Source: Bordetella parapertussis (lineage in GTDB: Bacteria; Pseudomonadota; Gammaproteobacteria; Burkholderiales; Burkholderiaceae_B). From it: a stretch of 37,446 nt of DNA. The stretch's first letter is position 1. Each line of letters starts with the position of its first letter. Location: assembly GCA_945862495.1 (NCBI GenBank), contig CAMAYM010000015.1, positions 1 to 37,446 on the forward strand. The letters run 5' to 3'. Under the pieces are notes generated by a model that was not told where the DNA came from, did not search any database, and was given only the letters and a program-made list of their open reading frames with translations. Shown here one piece after another: positions 24,580 through 32,609 of the stretch. Made by a program: the position numbers and the translations under genes.

Positions 24580-25524
24580 ATGCAAAATCTTCTCGATCCC
24601 GCTATCCTGTTTTTCATCTTCGGCGTACTCGCCGGTTTTGTTCGCTCCAATTTAGAAATTCCTCCGGCCATTTCTCGATTTTTATCCCTGTACCTATTAA
24701 TGGCACTCGGTCTCAAGGGCGGCTTTGCGCTTGCACAATCTGGACTCACCACCGAAGTGGCCACGAGTTTGGGTGCTGCGATCCTGTTGGCAATCGTTGT
24801 CCCTGTACTTGGCTATTGGATACTCAAGCGCTTTCTTTCAGGCTTTGATGCAGCGGCCATTGCAGCCACCTATGGCTCTGTGAGCGCAGTCACTTTTGTC
24901 ACCGCCATCCAATTCCTAGAAAATCAGGAGATCGCTTACGGCGGCCACATGGCTGCAGCGATGGCACTGATGGAGTCGCCCGCGATTATTTTGGCCGTCA
25001 TCCTTGCCAACTCCTTACGTCAGCAAAAATCCATCCCGATTGGAAAAATTTTGCACGAATCTTTTACCGACGGCGCGCAACTCCTTTTGCTGGGTGCCAT
25101 GGTGGTTGGGTTGTTGACGGGCGAGGCAGGTCAAACCGCCATGCAACCCTTCTCGGGCGATCTGTTTAAAGGCATGTTGGCATTTTTCTTGTTAGATATG
25201 GGATTGATGACCGCGCGCAACTTGCCTCAATTTAAAAGTATCTCACCCGCACTGATTCTCTATGCAGTGCTCGGGCCGCTCTTACATGCCTCGATTGCGC
25301 TCGGTCTGGCACTACTACTCAACCTATCACCCGGTAACGCCACGCTGCTGATGGTGCTTGCGGCAAGCGCGTCCTATATCGCTGTGCCGGCCGTACTGCG
25401 CTACGCCGTGCCTGAGGCCAATCCAAGCCTGTATTTTGGATTGTCGCTCGGGCTGACATTTCCGTTTAATTTAATTATCGGAATTCCGCTTTACGCAAAG
25501 GCTGCTGCATATTTTTTAGGCTGA
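24580..25524 (+). CDS. SbtA-type sodium-dependent bicarbonate transporter
   Basis: A 314-residue inner-membrane protein of the SbtA family (DUF897), which imports bicarbonate with sodium. It has ten hydrophobic segments in two inverted halves: the first contains LLMALGLKGGFALA, and the second contains AFFLLDMGLMTARNL and the late AVPAVLRYAVPEANPSLYF. The start at 24580 has an AAAGGA Shine-Dalgarno; the frame also opens at 24562. No SbtB (PII-like) gene follows. A CbbR-like LysR gene is divergent, which suggests control by inorganic carbon supply, perhaps for carboxylation reactions. Length is as expected. Confidence 0.9.
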   Translation: MQNLLDPAILFFIFGVLAGFVRSNLEIPPAISRFLSLYLLMALGLKGGFALAQSGLTTEVATSLGAAILLAIVVPVLGYWILKRFLSGFDAAAIAATYGSVSAVTFVTAIQFLENQEIAYGGHMAAAMALMESPAIILAVILANSLRQQKSIPIGKILHESFTDGAQLLLLGAMVVGLLTGEAGQTAMQPFSGDLFKGMLAFFLLDMGLMTARNLPQFKSISPALILYAVLGPLLHASIALGLALLLNLSPGNATLLMVLAASASYIAVPAVLRYAVPEANPSLYFGLSLGLTFPFNLIIGIPLYAKAAAYFLG

Positions 25525-25591
25525 TCTCTCACCCTGTTAAGATCACTTCTTTAATCACGAGCGGCTGCGCCAATCACCGGCCCAGGTCTCC

Positions 25592-26170
25592 ATGGAATCC
25601 CTTCTTGTTTCAACTGGTGTTGTCGCACTCGCCGAAATTGGCGATAAAACACAGCTCTTAGCATTCATTCTCGCCGCCCGTTTCAAAAAACCCGTACCCA
25701 TCATTCTTGGTATCTTGGTGGCGACCCTGATCAACCATGGCTTGGCCGGTGCCCTCGGCGCGTGGATCACTTCCGCCGTGACGCCAGAAATCCTTCGCTG
25801 GGTATTGGGCATTTCCTTTATCGGCATGGCCATCTGGACCATGATCCCCGACAAGATCGAAGAAGAGGAAACCAAAGTCGCACAGAAATTTGGCGTTTTT
25901 GGTGCCACTCTGATTACCTTTTTCCTCGCCGAAATGGGCGACAAAACACAGATCGCGACGGTTGCCATGGCCGCTCATTACGCCGCCCCACTCTTGGTGG
26001 TCATCGGTACAACGCTCGGCATGTTGATTGCAGACGTCCCCGCGGTCTTTCTCGGGGATAAATTAGCCAACAAGATCCCGATGAAACTTGTCCACTCCAT
26101 CGCTGCGGCGATCTTTGCCATCCTCGGTATTGCGACATTGTTTGGTGCGGGTGCAGGCTTCGGGTTTTAG
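25592..26170 (+). CDS. GDT1/TMEM165 family (UPF0016) cation transporter
   Basis: A 192-residue inner-membrane protein with six hydrophobic segments in two homologous halves. Each half has the family signature E-x-G-D-K-T: EIGDKT (15-20) and EMGDKT (114-119). Family members export manganese or exchange calcium or manganese for protons. The central loop is acidic (EEEET). AGGT lies a few bases before the ATG. It follows the SbtA-type gene by 67 bases on the same strand and may be co-transcribed. No manganese riboswitch was found in the short gap. Confidence 0.9.
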   Translation: MESLLVSTGVVALAEIGDKTQLLAFILAARFKKPVPIILGILVATLINHGLAGALGAWITSAVTPEILRWVLGISFIGMAIWTMIPDKIEEEETKVAQKFGVFGATLITFFLAEMGDKTQIATVAMAAHYAAPLLVVIGTTLGMLIADVPAVFLGDKLANKIPMKLVHSIAAAIFAILGIATLFGAGAGFGF

Positions 26171-26209
26171 AAAAACCATTTAAATCAAGCATCTAAATCA
26201 CTTTTCCAC

Positions 26210-26250
26210 TATAATTTACAAATCTAAAGTTGAAACTTGGATTTGTAAAT
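26210..26250 (+). promoter_or_regulatory. Inverted repeat spanning promoter, leader and start codon
   Basis: The arms ATTTACAAATC (26214-26224) and GATTTGTAAAT (26240-26250) are perfectly complementary over 11 bases and enclose a second palindrome, AAGTT-GA-AACTT. A TATAAT at 26210-26215 overlaps the left arm and the ATG at 26249 overlaps the right arm. It can act as a DNA operator, or, if transcription starts upstream of the left arm, as an RNA hairpin hiding the start codon. No regulator gene is adjacent. Confidence 0.55.
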
Positions 26251-27427
26251 GATCCCTCGTGATGCAGCCCATACCCTGACTCGCCTCGCCAAGGGATTTC
26301 CCGTGATTGCGATTACCGGACCTCGTCAAGCGGGGAAAACCACGCTTGCACGCAATCTTTTCAAAGACAAACCTTATATTCCCTTGGAAAACCCAGATGA
26401 GCGAGAGTTTGCGCTCACGGATCCAAAGCGGTTTTTAGCGCGCTTTCCCCAGGGCGCGATTCTGGATGAGGTTCAGCGCTGCCCTCAATTACTGTCCTGG
26501 CTACAAGGTTTAGTCGATGAACGGCAACGCATGGGTGATTTTGTCCTGACAGGTTCAGCGCAATTTAGTTTGATCGATAGCATCACGCAAACCCTTGCAG
26601 GTCGTGTCGCGCGCGTTGAGCTGCTTCCCCTGAGTGCTTCCGAACTCACTTATGCCGACAAGCTCCCTGACACGCTCACTCAGATGCTTTTTCAAGGGGG
26701 GTATCCAACACTATATGACCGTGCTGTCAGCCCGCAAGACTGGTTCAGCAATTACGTCGCGACCTATATCGAGCGCGACGTGCGTCAGTTAATCGCGGTG
26801 CGTGATTTAGGTCAATTTCAAACCTTCGTCAAAATGTGTGCGGCCCGGACGGGACAACTCCTCAACCTCACTGCACTTGGTGCAGACTGCGGCATTAGTG
26901 CAGTCACAGCCAAACAATGGCTGACCGTACTTGAAACCAGCTATATCGTCACATTGCTGCGACCACACTTTCGCAACTATGGAAAACGACTGGTCAAAAC
27001 GCCAAAACTTTACTTCTTAGACTCGGGTTTAGCAGCATGGCTCATGGGCATACGCGATGCCCAAACCTTAGAGACACACGCAGCACGAGGCGCACTATTT
27101 GAAACCTGGGTTTTCAGCGAGCTCTACAAACAACGTCTGAATGCTGGTCTCGCACCCGATCTCTATTTTTGGCGAGACAACTCAGGCCAGGAAATTGATG
27201 TCTTGTGCGAAACAACGCAAGGGCTTCAAGCCATCGAAATCAAATCAGGCAGCACCTACGCTTCAGACTGGGCCCAGAGTCTCAAAAAGTGGCAATCACT
27301 CGCAGGCACAGAGTCACTCGACCCGACCATACTGTATGGTGGAACAAACAACTTCGAACGCGACGCAATTAACGTATGGGGCTGGAAAGATATCGCGAAA
27401 GCCTCACCGCTTCCACGGATCGCTTAA
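26249..27427 (+). CDS. AAA-type ATPase with DUF4143 C-terminal domain
   Basis: A 392-residue protein of the AAA_14/DUF4143 family. Walker A is GPRQAGKT (24-31), Walker B is ILDEVQ (71-76), and TGSAQF (101-106) is sensor-like. The C-terminal DUF4143 domain has the nuclease-like signature EIDVLCE (315-321, D317) and EIKSG (330-334), which resembles a PD-(D/E)XK core. The function of these proteins is unsettled, and many occur in accessory regions. The start is set by ATG 26249, which lies in a long inverted repeat. The 3' end overlaps the convergent MbnH-like gene by 24 bases. Confidence 0.87.
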   Translation: MIPRDAAHTLTRLAKGFPVIAITGPRQAGKTTLARNLFKDKPYIPLENPDEREFALTDPKRFLARFPQGAILDEVQRCPQLLSWLQGLVDERQRMGDFVLTGSAQFSLIDSITQTLAGRVARVELLPLSASELTYADKLPDTLTQMLFQGGYPTLYDRAVSPQDWFSNYVATYIERDVRQLIAVRDLGQFQTFVKMCAARTGQLLNLTALGADCGISAVTAKQWLTVLETSYIVTLLRPHFRNYGKRLVKTPKLYFLDSGLAAWLMGIRDAQTLETHAARGALFETWVFSELYKQRLNAGLAPDLYFWRDNSGQEIDVLCETTQGLQAIEIKSGSTYASDWAQSLKKWQSLAGTESLDPTILYGGTNNFERDAINVWGWKDIAKASPLPRIA

Positions 27428-28549
27428 TCGCTCATCCTTCAAAAAACCATCATCCGTGAGCGCATGTAAAAACGCGATCAGGTCTTGCACCTCTTGTTCA
27501 CTCACCTGAAACCCCACTAACAATTCGCTTCGCTTCGGGTTAGGGCCCGAGGCCTCTCCACCGGCACGACCTGCGCGCGCGTAATGTGCGCGAATCACTG
27601 TCGCCAGGTCCGGAACAGAACCATCGTGCATGTAGGGCGCAGTTTTAGCAATATTTCGCAGAGTCGGTGTGCGAAACTTGCCCATATCCGAAGCTGCGCC
27701 TGTGAACTCTTCAATCCCCGTCTGCCCTTTAGGATAGGCGCCTTTTCTATCTACGTTGTAGAGACCCGTATTGTGAAAGCCAAGCTCCGGAAATGGCAGG
27801 CGTGCGTGCTTGATATTGTCAGTAAAGTTCAGACCGCCATGGCAGTGATAGCACTCCATTTTTTCACCAAAAAATAAAGCCTCACCACGCTTGGCCTGCG
27901 GACTCAAGGCGGCCTGATCACCGCCATAACGAAACCGGTCGTACGGGCTATCAAAAGACAGCAAGCGTCGTTGAAAGCTTGCAAGCGCCTTAGTCACCGT
28001 CGAAAGAGAATACAACTCAGCCTCTCCGCGCTGCGCCTCTTTGGGAAATGCCTCCCGAAATAAACCTTGATAGACTGAATCCGTCTTCAGGCGCTCAAAC
28101 AACAGCGCCTCTTTGCCTGCCATACCCATTTCAACCGGATGCTCTCCAAATAGCGGGATTAGCGCCTGCGCCTCCATCGAAGTCAACAGCGGATTGGACC
28201 ACGTCAATACCGGCAGATACGCAACATTTGTCAGTGACATTGCATTGCGAATCGCCGACTGTCCACTAATCCCTTTTGCAAACCGACGACCATCCGTAAA
28301 CGCCTTGTCTTGGTGATGACAGGTCGCACACGACATCGTTTGATCAGCCGATAAGCGTTTGTCGTAAAAAAGATGACGCCCTAATTCGACTTTTTTATCC
28401 GTCATAGGATTGTCGTCAGGCACCACAGGCACAGGGACCCATTGTGGAATATCCCACTGATAGGTCTGTGCAGTGGCATTAAAATTTACGGTACTTGCCA
28501 TGATGCCCAAAAAGGACACCACGGCCAGGCGTAGTAAACGCAACTTCAT
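27404..28549 (-). CDS. MbnH-like di-heme peroxidase (MauG/CcpA family)
   Basis: A 381-residue periplasmic di-heme enzyme with a signal peptide (about 1-28) and two CxxCH heme sites, CATCH (74-78) and CYHCH (233-237). The region APYMHDGSVPDL contains the usual distal-side segment. It pairs with an MbnP-type protein encoded immediately upstream (four-base gap). In characterised pairs, MbnH oxidises a tryptophan of MbnP to kynurenine, creating a copper site. This makes MbnH a better call than a generic cytochrome c peroxidase. The family pair is also known as the metallo-mystery pair. Confidence 0.9.
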   Translation of the reverse strand: MKLRLLRLAVVSFLGIMASTVNFNATAQTYQWDIPQWVPVPVVPDDNPMTDKKVELGRHLFYDKRLSADQTMSCATCHHQDKAFTDGRRFAKGISGQSAIRNAMSLTNVAYLPVLTWSNPLLTSMEAQALIPLFGEHPVEMGMAGKEALLFERLKTDSVYQGLFREAFPKEAQRGEAELYSLSTVTKALASFQRRLLSFDSPYDRFRYGGDQAALSPQAKRGEALFFGEKMECYHCHGGLNFTDNIKHARLPFPELGFHNTGLYNVDRKGAYPKGQTGIEEFTGAASDMGKFRTPTLRNIAKTAPYMHDGSVPDLATVIRAHYARAGRAGGEASGPNPKRSELLVGFQVSEQEVQDLIAFLHALTDDGFLKDERLSDPWKR

Positions 28550-28553
28550 CGGC

Positions 28554-29441
28554 TTACCGTTTCATAATGAACTGCTGAGGACCCGAGGGTGCCTTGCCAT
28601 CGTAGGGCAGACCCATCGCATTCATGATCGGCGGACAATCCGCATCCTTTGGAAAGCTCATGCAGCCGGGCGAAGTTTTGGGTGCATTTACATCCACATT
28701 AGAACCAGCCAAGACTCGGCCAATATCCACCACCACCTGATTTTTCTTTAAATCAAAGTCAGTCAGTGTCACGTCAATCCGGTTGGGATTCTGACATGCG
28801 GTCGGTGCCTGAGTCCGTGAGGGAGAGGCACACATCGTGCTACCCAAGTGGACCGAAAAACCCGAGGCATTTCCACCACCGTCGGCTGCGGGCTTGGCAG
28901 ACTGGATCGGGCGACCCGAGGTTGCCGTATCAAATTTGAGGAACTTGTAGCCGCCCTGCCATGTCCAGAACATCGCTGTCGAGCTCAACGGAGCAGGTGC
29001 AACTGTCGGGTCGCCATGGTTGCGCTCAAAGGGGACGCCCACTGTGAATTTGACCCCAGTATATTGTCCCGTAGGCGCGGTGCCACGGACAACCGTGTTC
29101 ATAGGAGGCGTACCATTTCTGCAAGGGCCCTGACCATTCTCAAAGTCCAGCAAAGCAATGCCCTCTAACTGCCAAGTATTGTCCTGAACCAACTGCACGG
29201 GGACAGCCTTTCCCTCTGCCGTCATCAAGTGCACTTTACTGACAAACATCCGGAAGTCAGTGGGTGTCATCGTTGAACGTGTCGTGCCAATATTTTTATA
29301 GGATTGACCACATTCAAACGACTGTCCGTTGACCTCTGCGACAAAACGCAACTCAACGGGCTGAGTGGCAGTCTGTTGTGAAGGGACGGTCGAACATGCA
29401 ACCAACAGTGATGTTCCAACCAAAGCTAAATAAGATTTCAT
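28554..29441 (-). CDS. MbnP-like copper-binding lipoprotein (metallo-mystery pair)
   Basis: A 295-residue lipoprotein with a lipobox LLVAC (C16). The mature part has the family's cysteines (C44, C107, C204, C216, C260, C269) and the conserved FWTWQGGYKFLKFD (158-171), where a tryptophan (W159 or W161) is the likely substrate for conversion to kynurenine by MbnH. The VHLGST motif with H197 is another probable ligand region. AGGA lies nine bases before the ATG. It sits between the PCuAC-like and MbnH genes, with gaps of nine and four bases, in a probable copper operon. Copper binding is known for studied family members and inferred here. Confidence 0.9.
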   Translation of the reverse strand: MKSYLALVGTSLLVACSTVPSQQTATQPVELRFVAEVNGQSFECGQSYKNIGTTRSTMTPTDFRMFVSKVHLMTAEGKAVPVQLVQDNTWQLEGIALLDFENGQGPCRNGTPPMNTVVRGTAPTGQYTGVKFTVGVPFERNHGDPTVAPAPLSSTAMFWTWQGGYKFLKFDTATSGRPIQSAKPAADGGGNASGFSVHLGSTMCASPSRTQAPTACQNPNRIDVTLTDFDLKKNQVVVDIGRVLAGSNVDVNAPKTSPGCMSFPKDADCPPIMNAMGLPYDGKAPSGPQQFIMKR

Positions 29442-29450
29442 TTTTATTCC

Positions 29451-29957
29451 TTAATGTTTGTGATCGTGCTGAGGCGCTTGCGAGCCTCTAGGTGTCTGTA
29501 CCCAGACCATGACTTTCTTTTCACCTGCGTGACGAAACGTCAGCCAGATCGGAAAGCGATCGCCGCTTTTCAAAGGTGCTTTGAGATTGACCAATAACAA
29601 GTGATATCCACTTGCCGCATCATGCCGAAAAGAAGGGCCCTGACCGCTCGGCAAATTCACTTCCTTGACGCTCAGCTCCTCAGGAACTGCGCGCCCTGGC
29701 TCAGTGCGTTGAATATCAACACGCTCAGCGACATCGGCACGCGCGCCAATCAGTGCATCAGCATTTTTCCCGCCGTTTTCAAGGGAGCGAAAATACACAG
29801 CACTATTTTTCTCGCCGGATGGAGTGGGCGTCGCATAGGGATGATCGACTTTTAAACCGTCGGCTTTATAGGCGTGACCATGGACCACTCCCATCACAAA
29901 GGGCAGCGCCGCAACGCTTGCCAACAATGTCCGACGCACGAGTTGAACTCGGCTCAT
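29451..29957 (-). CDS. PCuAC-like periplasmic protein with degenerate copper motif
   Basis: A 168-residue exported protein of the PCu(A)C copper chaperone fold (DUF461). The N-terminus has an arginine pair (VRRTLLASVAALP) and could be a Tat or Sec signal. The family copper motif H(M)-x10-M-x21-H-x-M is largely lost: the first His position reads DIQRT (Q83) and the Met positions are not Met; only GYHLLL with H119 remains. The C-terminus is His-rich (HDHKH). It may bind copper differently or act structurally. It lies directly upstream of the MbnP gene in the same operon. Confidence 0.83.
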   Translation of the reverse strand: MSRVQLVRRTLLASVAALPFVMGVVHGHAYKADGLKVDHPYATPTPSGEKNSAVYFRSLENGGKNADALIGARADVAERVDIQRTEPGRAVPEELSVKEVNLPSGQGPSFRHDAASGYHLLLVNLKAPLKSGDRFPIWLTFRHAGEKKVMVWVQTPRGSQAPQHDHKH

Positions 29958-30023
29958 GACTTCTCCAAATATATAAATGCAGCTCCCCGCGCCTACAGGC
30001 GAGAGGCTCTCTGGATTTAGAGC

Positions 30024-30410
30024 TTAGGAGAGGGCGGGTGGCGCTCGGGCGAGCTGAGGTGCCCAGGCAAACTGGGACTTAGGTGCTTGATAAAAAAGTG
30101 AGGGAAAAAACGCAAGGACTCGAACATTCAGAAAAGTCTGCGCTGCAGGGGGTGTAAAGGAGGTGAGCTGAAGATGACAATAAGGACAGTCCTCAGTATG
30201 CGCACTGTGCTCCCCTGAAGAGTCTTGCGAAATCAACCCCGACTCCGAAAAACTGATCCGTTTGACACCCTCAGTCGTACAAATCTCAATCAATGCAGAC
30301 TGCGCCCCGTCCATCACGATCACTTTGGAAATCGTGGGCGCAGAAACGGTCAACAACATCACCGCGAGGAGCGTTGTAGCGAGACGTTTGAGTTGAATGA
30401 GGGTAAACAT
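30024..30410 (-). CDS. DUF2946-type small exported protein
   Basis: A 128-residue protein with an N-terminal hydrophobic signal or anchor (about 8-26) and the DUF2946 pattern IEICTTEG (C44), then the His/Cys cluster EHSAHTEDCPYCHLQ (H68, H71, C75, C78, H79). Such proteins are commonly found beside copper genes and their Cys/His cluster could bind metal. It is the first gene of the minus-strand group with PCuAC-like, MbnP and MbnH genes, 66 bases before the PCuAC-like gene. The molecular function is unknown. Confidence 0.83.
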   Translation of the reverse strand: MFTLIQLKRLATTLLAVMLLTVSAPTISKVIVMDGAQSALIEICTTEGVKRISFSESGLISQDSSGEHSAHTEDCPYCHLQLTSFTPPAAQTFLNVRVLAFFPSLFYQAPKSQFAWAPQLARAPPALS

Positions 30411-30528
30411 AAGTAATAATTCTACTGCATTTGATACTCATGATTTTCCCTTGAAATGCTTGTCTGACACCCAAAAGTCAGAGTCATGCTGTATAAAAGC
30501 ACTTCTTACAAAAATACCGGAGATTGAC

Positions 30529-31512
30529 ATGCGCATTATTTCGACCATGACCCGCGCGCTCGTCGCAGGCGCCGCCCTCGTCGCACTGGCGCATGGCACC
30601 GCCTCGGCACAAGCTGATTACCCAACGCGTCCCGTAAACGTGATCGTGCCCCAAGGCGCAGGTGGCGCCAACGACACCATTGCCCGCATTATTTCCGCCA
30701 AGCTCAGCGAGGTTCTAGGCCAACAATTTGTGGTTGAAAACCGTACAGGCGCGGGTGGCAACATCGGCACCGCCGCCGCCGCAAAAGCTAAACCAGACGG
30801 TTACACACTGATGCTGACAACCAACGGCGCTCAGGTCATCAACCCTTGGCTCTACAAAACCACAGGCTTTGACCCCATCAAAGACTTCACGCCTGTGGGC
30901 CTCGTGGCCAGCGCTGGTTATGTGCTTGTCGCTAACGCCGCCTTTCCAGCCAACAATGTCAACGAACTGATTGCACAACTCAAAGCTAACCCGGGCAAAT
31001 ACAACTATGCCTCGGCAGGAAATGGCACGCTCAATCACTTGATCATGGAAATGTTCAAACAGCAGATGAGCCTCAACATACAACATGTGCCCTACAAAAC
31101 TGCTTCTGCAGCAGCAGCAGATGTGGCAGGCGGAGTCGTTCCCGTCTCAGTACAAAGTGCGCCCTCCTCCTTGGGCTTAATTAAAGCCGGAAAAATCAAA
31201 GCCTTGGCTGTGACCAACGAAAAACGTATCGGTGCACTGCCTGACGTGCCTTCCATCAGCGAAACGATTCCCGGCTTTGGTTCAACACCTTGGTACGGTA
31301 TTTTGGCCCCCGCAGGCACACCTGTCGCCATCGTCAACAAGCTCAATGCAGCCATTAAAACCGTATTGGCCGATAAAGGTGTGCAAGAGCGCCTGCTTAA
31401 GCAAGGTTGCGAACCTCTCGAAAGTACCCCCCAGCAATTCGCCACACTCATCAAAGATGATCTGGCTAACTGGCAGAAAATCGTCAAAAGTTCTGGCGCT
31501 CGCGTAGACTAA
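30529..31512 (+). CDS. Bug-type tripartite tricarboxylate transporter binding protein
   Basis: A 327-residue periplasmic binding protein of the Bug/TctC family with a signal peptide (about 1-25). Family motifs are DYPTRPVNVIVPQGAGGANDTIARI, VVENRTGAGGNIGTAAAAKAKPDGYT and VPYKTASAAAADVAGG. These proteins capture carboxylates and related small acids for TctAB-type transporters; no tctA or tctB gene is nearby, so it is an orphan receptor of the kind abundant in Burkholderiales. The start at 30529 has a GGAG Shine-Dalgarno. A strong terminator follows. It is divergent from the DUF2946 gene. Confidence 0.93.
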   Translation: MRIISTMTRALVAGAALVALAHGTASAQADYPTRPVNVIVPQGAGGANDTIARIISAKLSEVLGQQFVVENRTGAGGNIGTAAAAKAKPDGYTLMLTTNGAQVINPWLYKTTGFDPIKDFTPVGLVASAGYVLVANAAFPANNVNELIAQLKANPGKYNYASAGNGTLNHLIMEMFKQQMSLNIQHVPYKTASAAAADVAGGVVPVSVQSAPSSLGLIKAGKIKALAVTNEKRIGALPDVPSISETIPGFGSTPWYGILAPAGTPVAIVNKLNAAIKTVLADKGVQERLLKQGCEPLESTPQQFATLIKDDLANWQKIVKSSGARVD

Positions 31513-31554
31513 ATGAAACACAAGTTTGCGTGATCAATTCTTGATCATGCAATA

Positions 31555-31592
31555 AAAAGAGGCTGCCTCCCAAATGGATGGCAGCCTCTTTT
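31555..31592 (+). terminator. Strong bidirectional Rho-independent terminator
   Basis: AAAAGAGGCTGCC (31555-31567) and GGCAGCCTCTTTT (31580-31592) form a perfect 13-bp stem with a 12-base loop, flanked by A and T tracts, so it should end transcription both from the Bug gene and from the convergent glycosyltransferase gene. A weaker palindrome, TGATCAA-ttc-TTGATCA, lies just before it at 31531-31547. Confidence 0.88.
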
Positions 31593-31637
31593 GCATTTAA
31601 AACACTTGCCTCTGCGCTCAAACACTCACGCAAACAC

Positions 31638-32291
31638 TTACTGAGACATTTCCATATCTGGCGAGACAATGTGCTCACCATATTTCAAAAAGTTTTCTCG
31701 ATGTCTTCTGTAAAAAAGCAGGCCTTCTTTTAAACTCGCAACCGTCGCGCCTTGCTCGAGCATTTTGTCCCAGAGATTCCAATCCTCTTGCGGATGCCCA
31801 ACATGTTCAAATCTTCTCTGGTATCCCACACGTTGACCGAAATCAGTGCGATACATCATTGAACCGTGGTGTTGCGCTTGGCGATCCCAATACAAGTCAC
31901 CCAAATATGGATGCGTCTCGCCAGGCACACGCGTCAAAATTTCTTCTTTGAGCTCGCCAGTCACTACGATGTCGTAGGTCACGATGTCCGTTGTCGCCAT
32001 TGACAACAGTTCAATCGAATCAGACCTAAGCCAATTATCTGCACCAATAAAGAGCACGTACTCAGTCTCTACCCTTGAGAGCATGTCTTGAAAGTTACTG
32101 ACTGTGCCTAAATTTTTAGGCCGGAGGATGTATTCAATATCTGGATACAAGCTAGGGAGATGGGCGCAATCCATCCCGCCATCATCGACAAATAAAATTT
32201 TCGAAGGGGGGATAGTTTGAGACAACAGAGATTCGATGCAATGTGCAGCGAGGTGCCCGTAGCGATACGAAGCAATCACGACAGTAATCAT
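31638..32291 (-). CDS. Family 2 glycosyltransferase
   Basis: A 217-residue GT-A fold glycosyltransferase. The N-terminus MITVVIASYRYGHLAAHCIE, the VDDGG motif (35-39) and GADN (83-86, DxD-like) match family GT2. It is cytoplasmic, and the donor and acceptor are unknown. The start at 32291 opens directly into the first strand; the open frame reaches 32345 but that extension is not family-like. It is a single gene between a terminator and a gene-poor stretch, with no glycan operon around it. The length is at the short end for the family. Confidence 0.87.
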   Translation of the reverse strand: MITVVIASYRYGHLAAHCIESLLSQTIPPSKILFVDDGGMDCAHLPSLYPDIEYILRPKNLGTVSNFQDMLSRVETEYVLFIGADNWLRSDSIELLSMATTDIVTYDIVVTGELKEEILTRVPGETHPYLGDLYWDRQAQHHGSMMYRTDFGQRVGYQRRFEHVGHPQEDWNLWDKMLEQGATVASLKEGLLFYRRHRENFLKYGEHIVSPDMEMSQ

Positions 32292-32609
32292 AGTGGTGTG
32301 CAGTAGAGCATGAAAATATTCCTTAACACCTGAAGACCACACCAAATATGTGTGTGGGCGGACAGTGTGTGTATTAACGCCAAGGCCTTTTCTTTTACAT
32401 CAAAGATTCATATTGAGAGAATCTGGGATGAATCAATCCTGACGGTGCAGCACGGCATATTGAGGAATTTTTACAAGAACTAGGTTACAGCAGCGTGAAA
32501 ATCTTGTGGGTTACCGGCGATTACTTTATTTTCTTGACCGATTTAGTGTCAAAAATGGCAAGAGATCGGCAATGCAAACAGCATCAAACTTAACTAATTT
32601 TGTAGCGTT
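32292..32609. other. Gene-poor gap with a possible gene remnant
   Basis: No complete gene is seen. On the plus strand a 53-codon frame without a good start (32432-32593) encodes a protein-like stretch including HIEEFLQELGYSSVKILWV. It begins after a stop codon and ends with a stop, so it may be the tail of a lost gene. I do not recognise the family. The region otherwise contains AT-rich sequence and possible promoter for the minus-strand glycosyltransferase. Confidence 0.35.

Noticed and set aside
25525..25591. Possible manganese (yybP-ykoY) riboswitch before the GDT1-type gene
   Set aside because: The gap is only 67 bases and I could not find the conserved loop motifs of the class; too short for the full aptamer.
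26249..27427. DUF4143 ATPase as a phage-defence or toxin-antitoxin gene
   Set aside because: The family occurs in accessory regions, but there is no partner gene here and no defence-type neighbours; the label would be unsupported.
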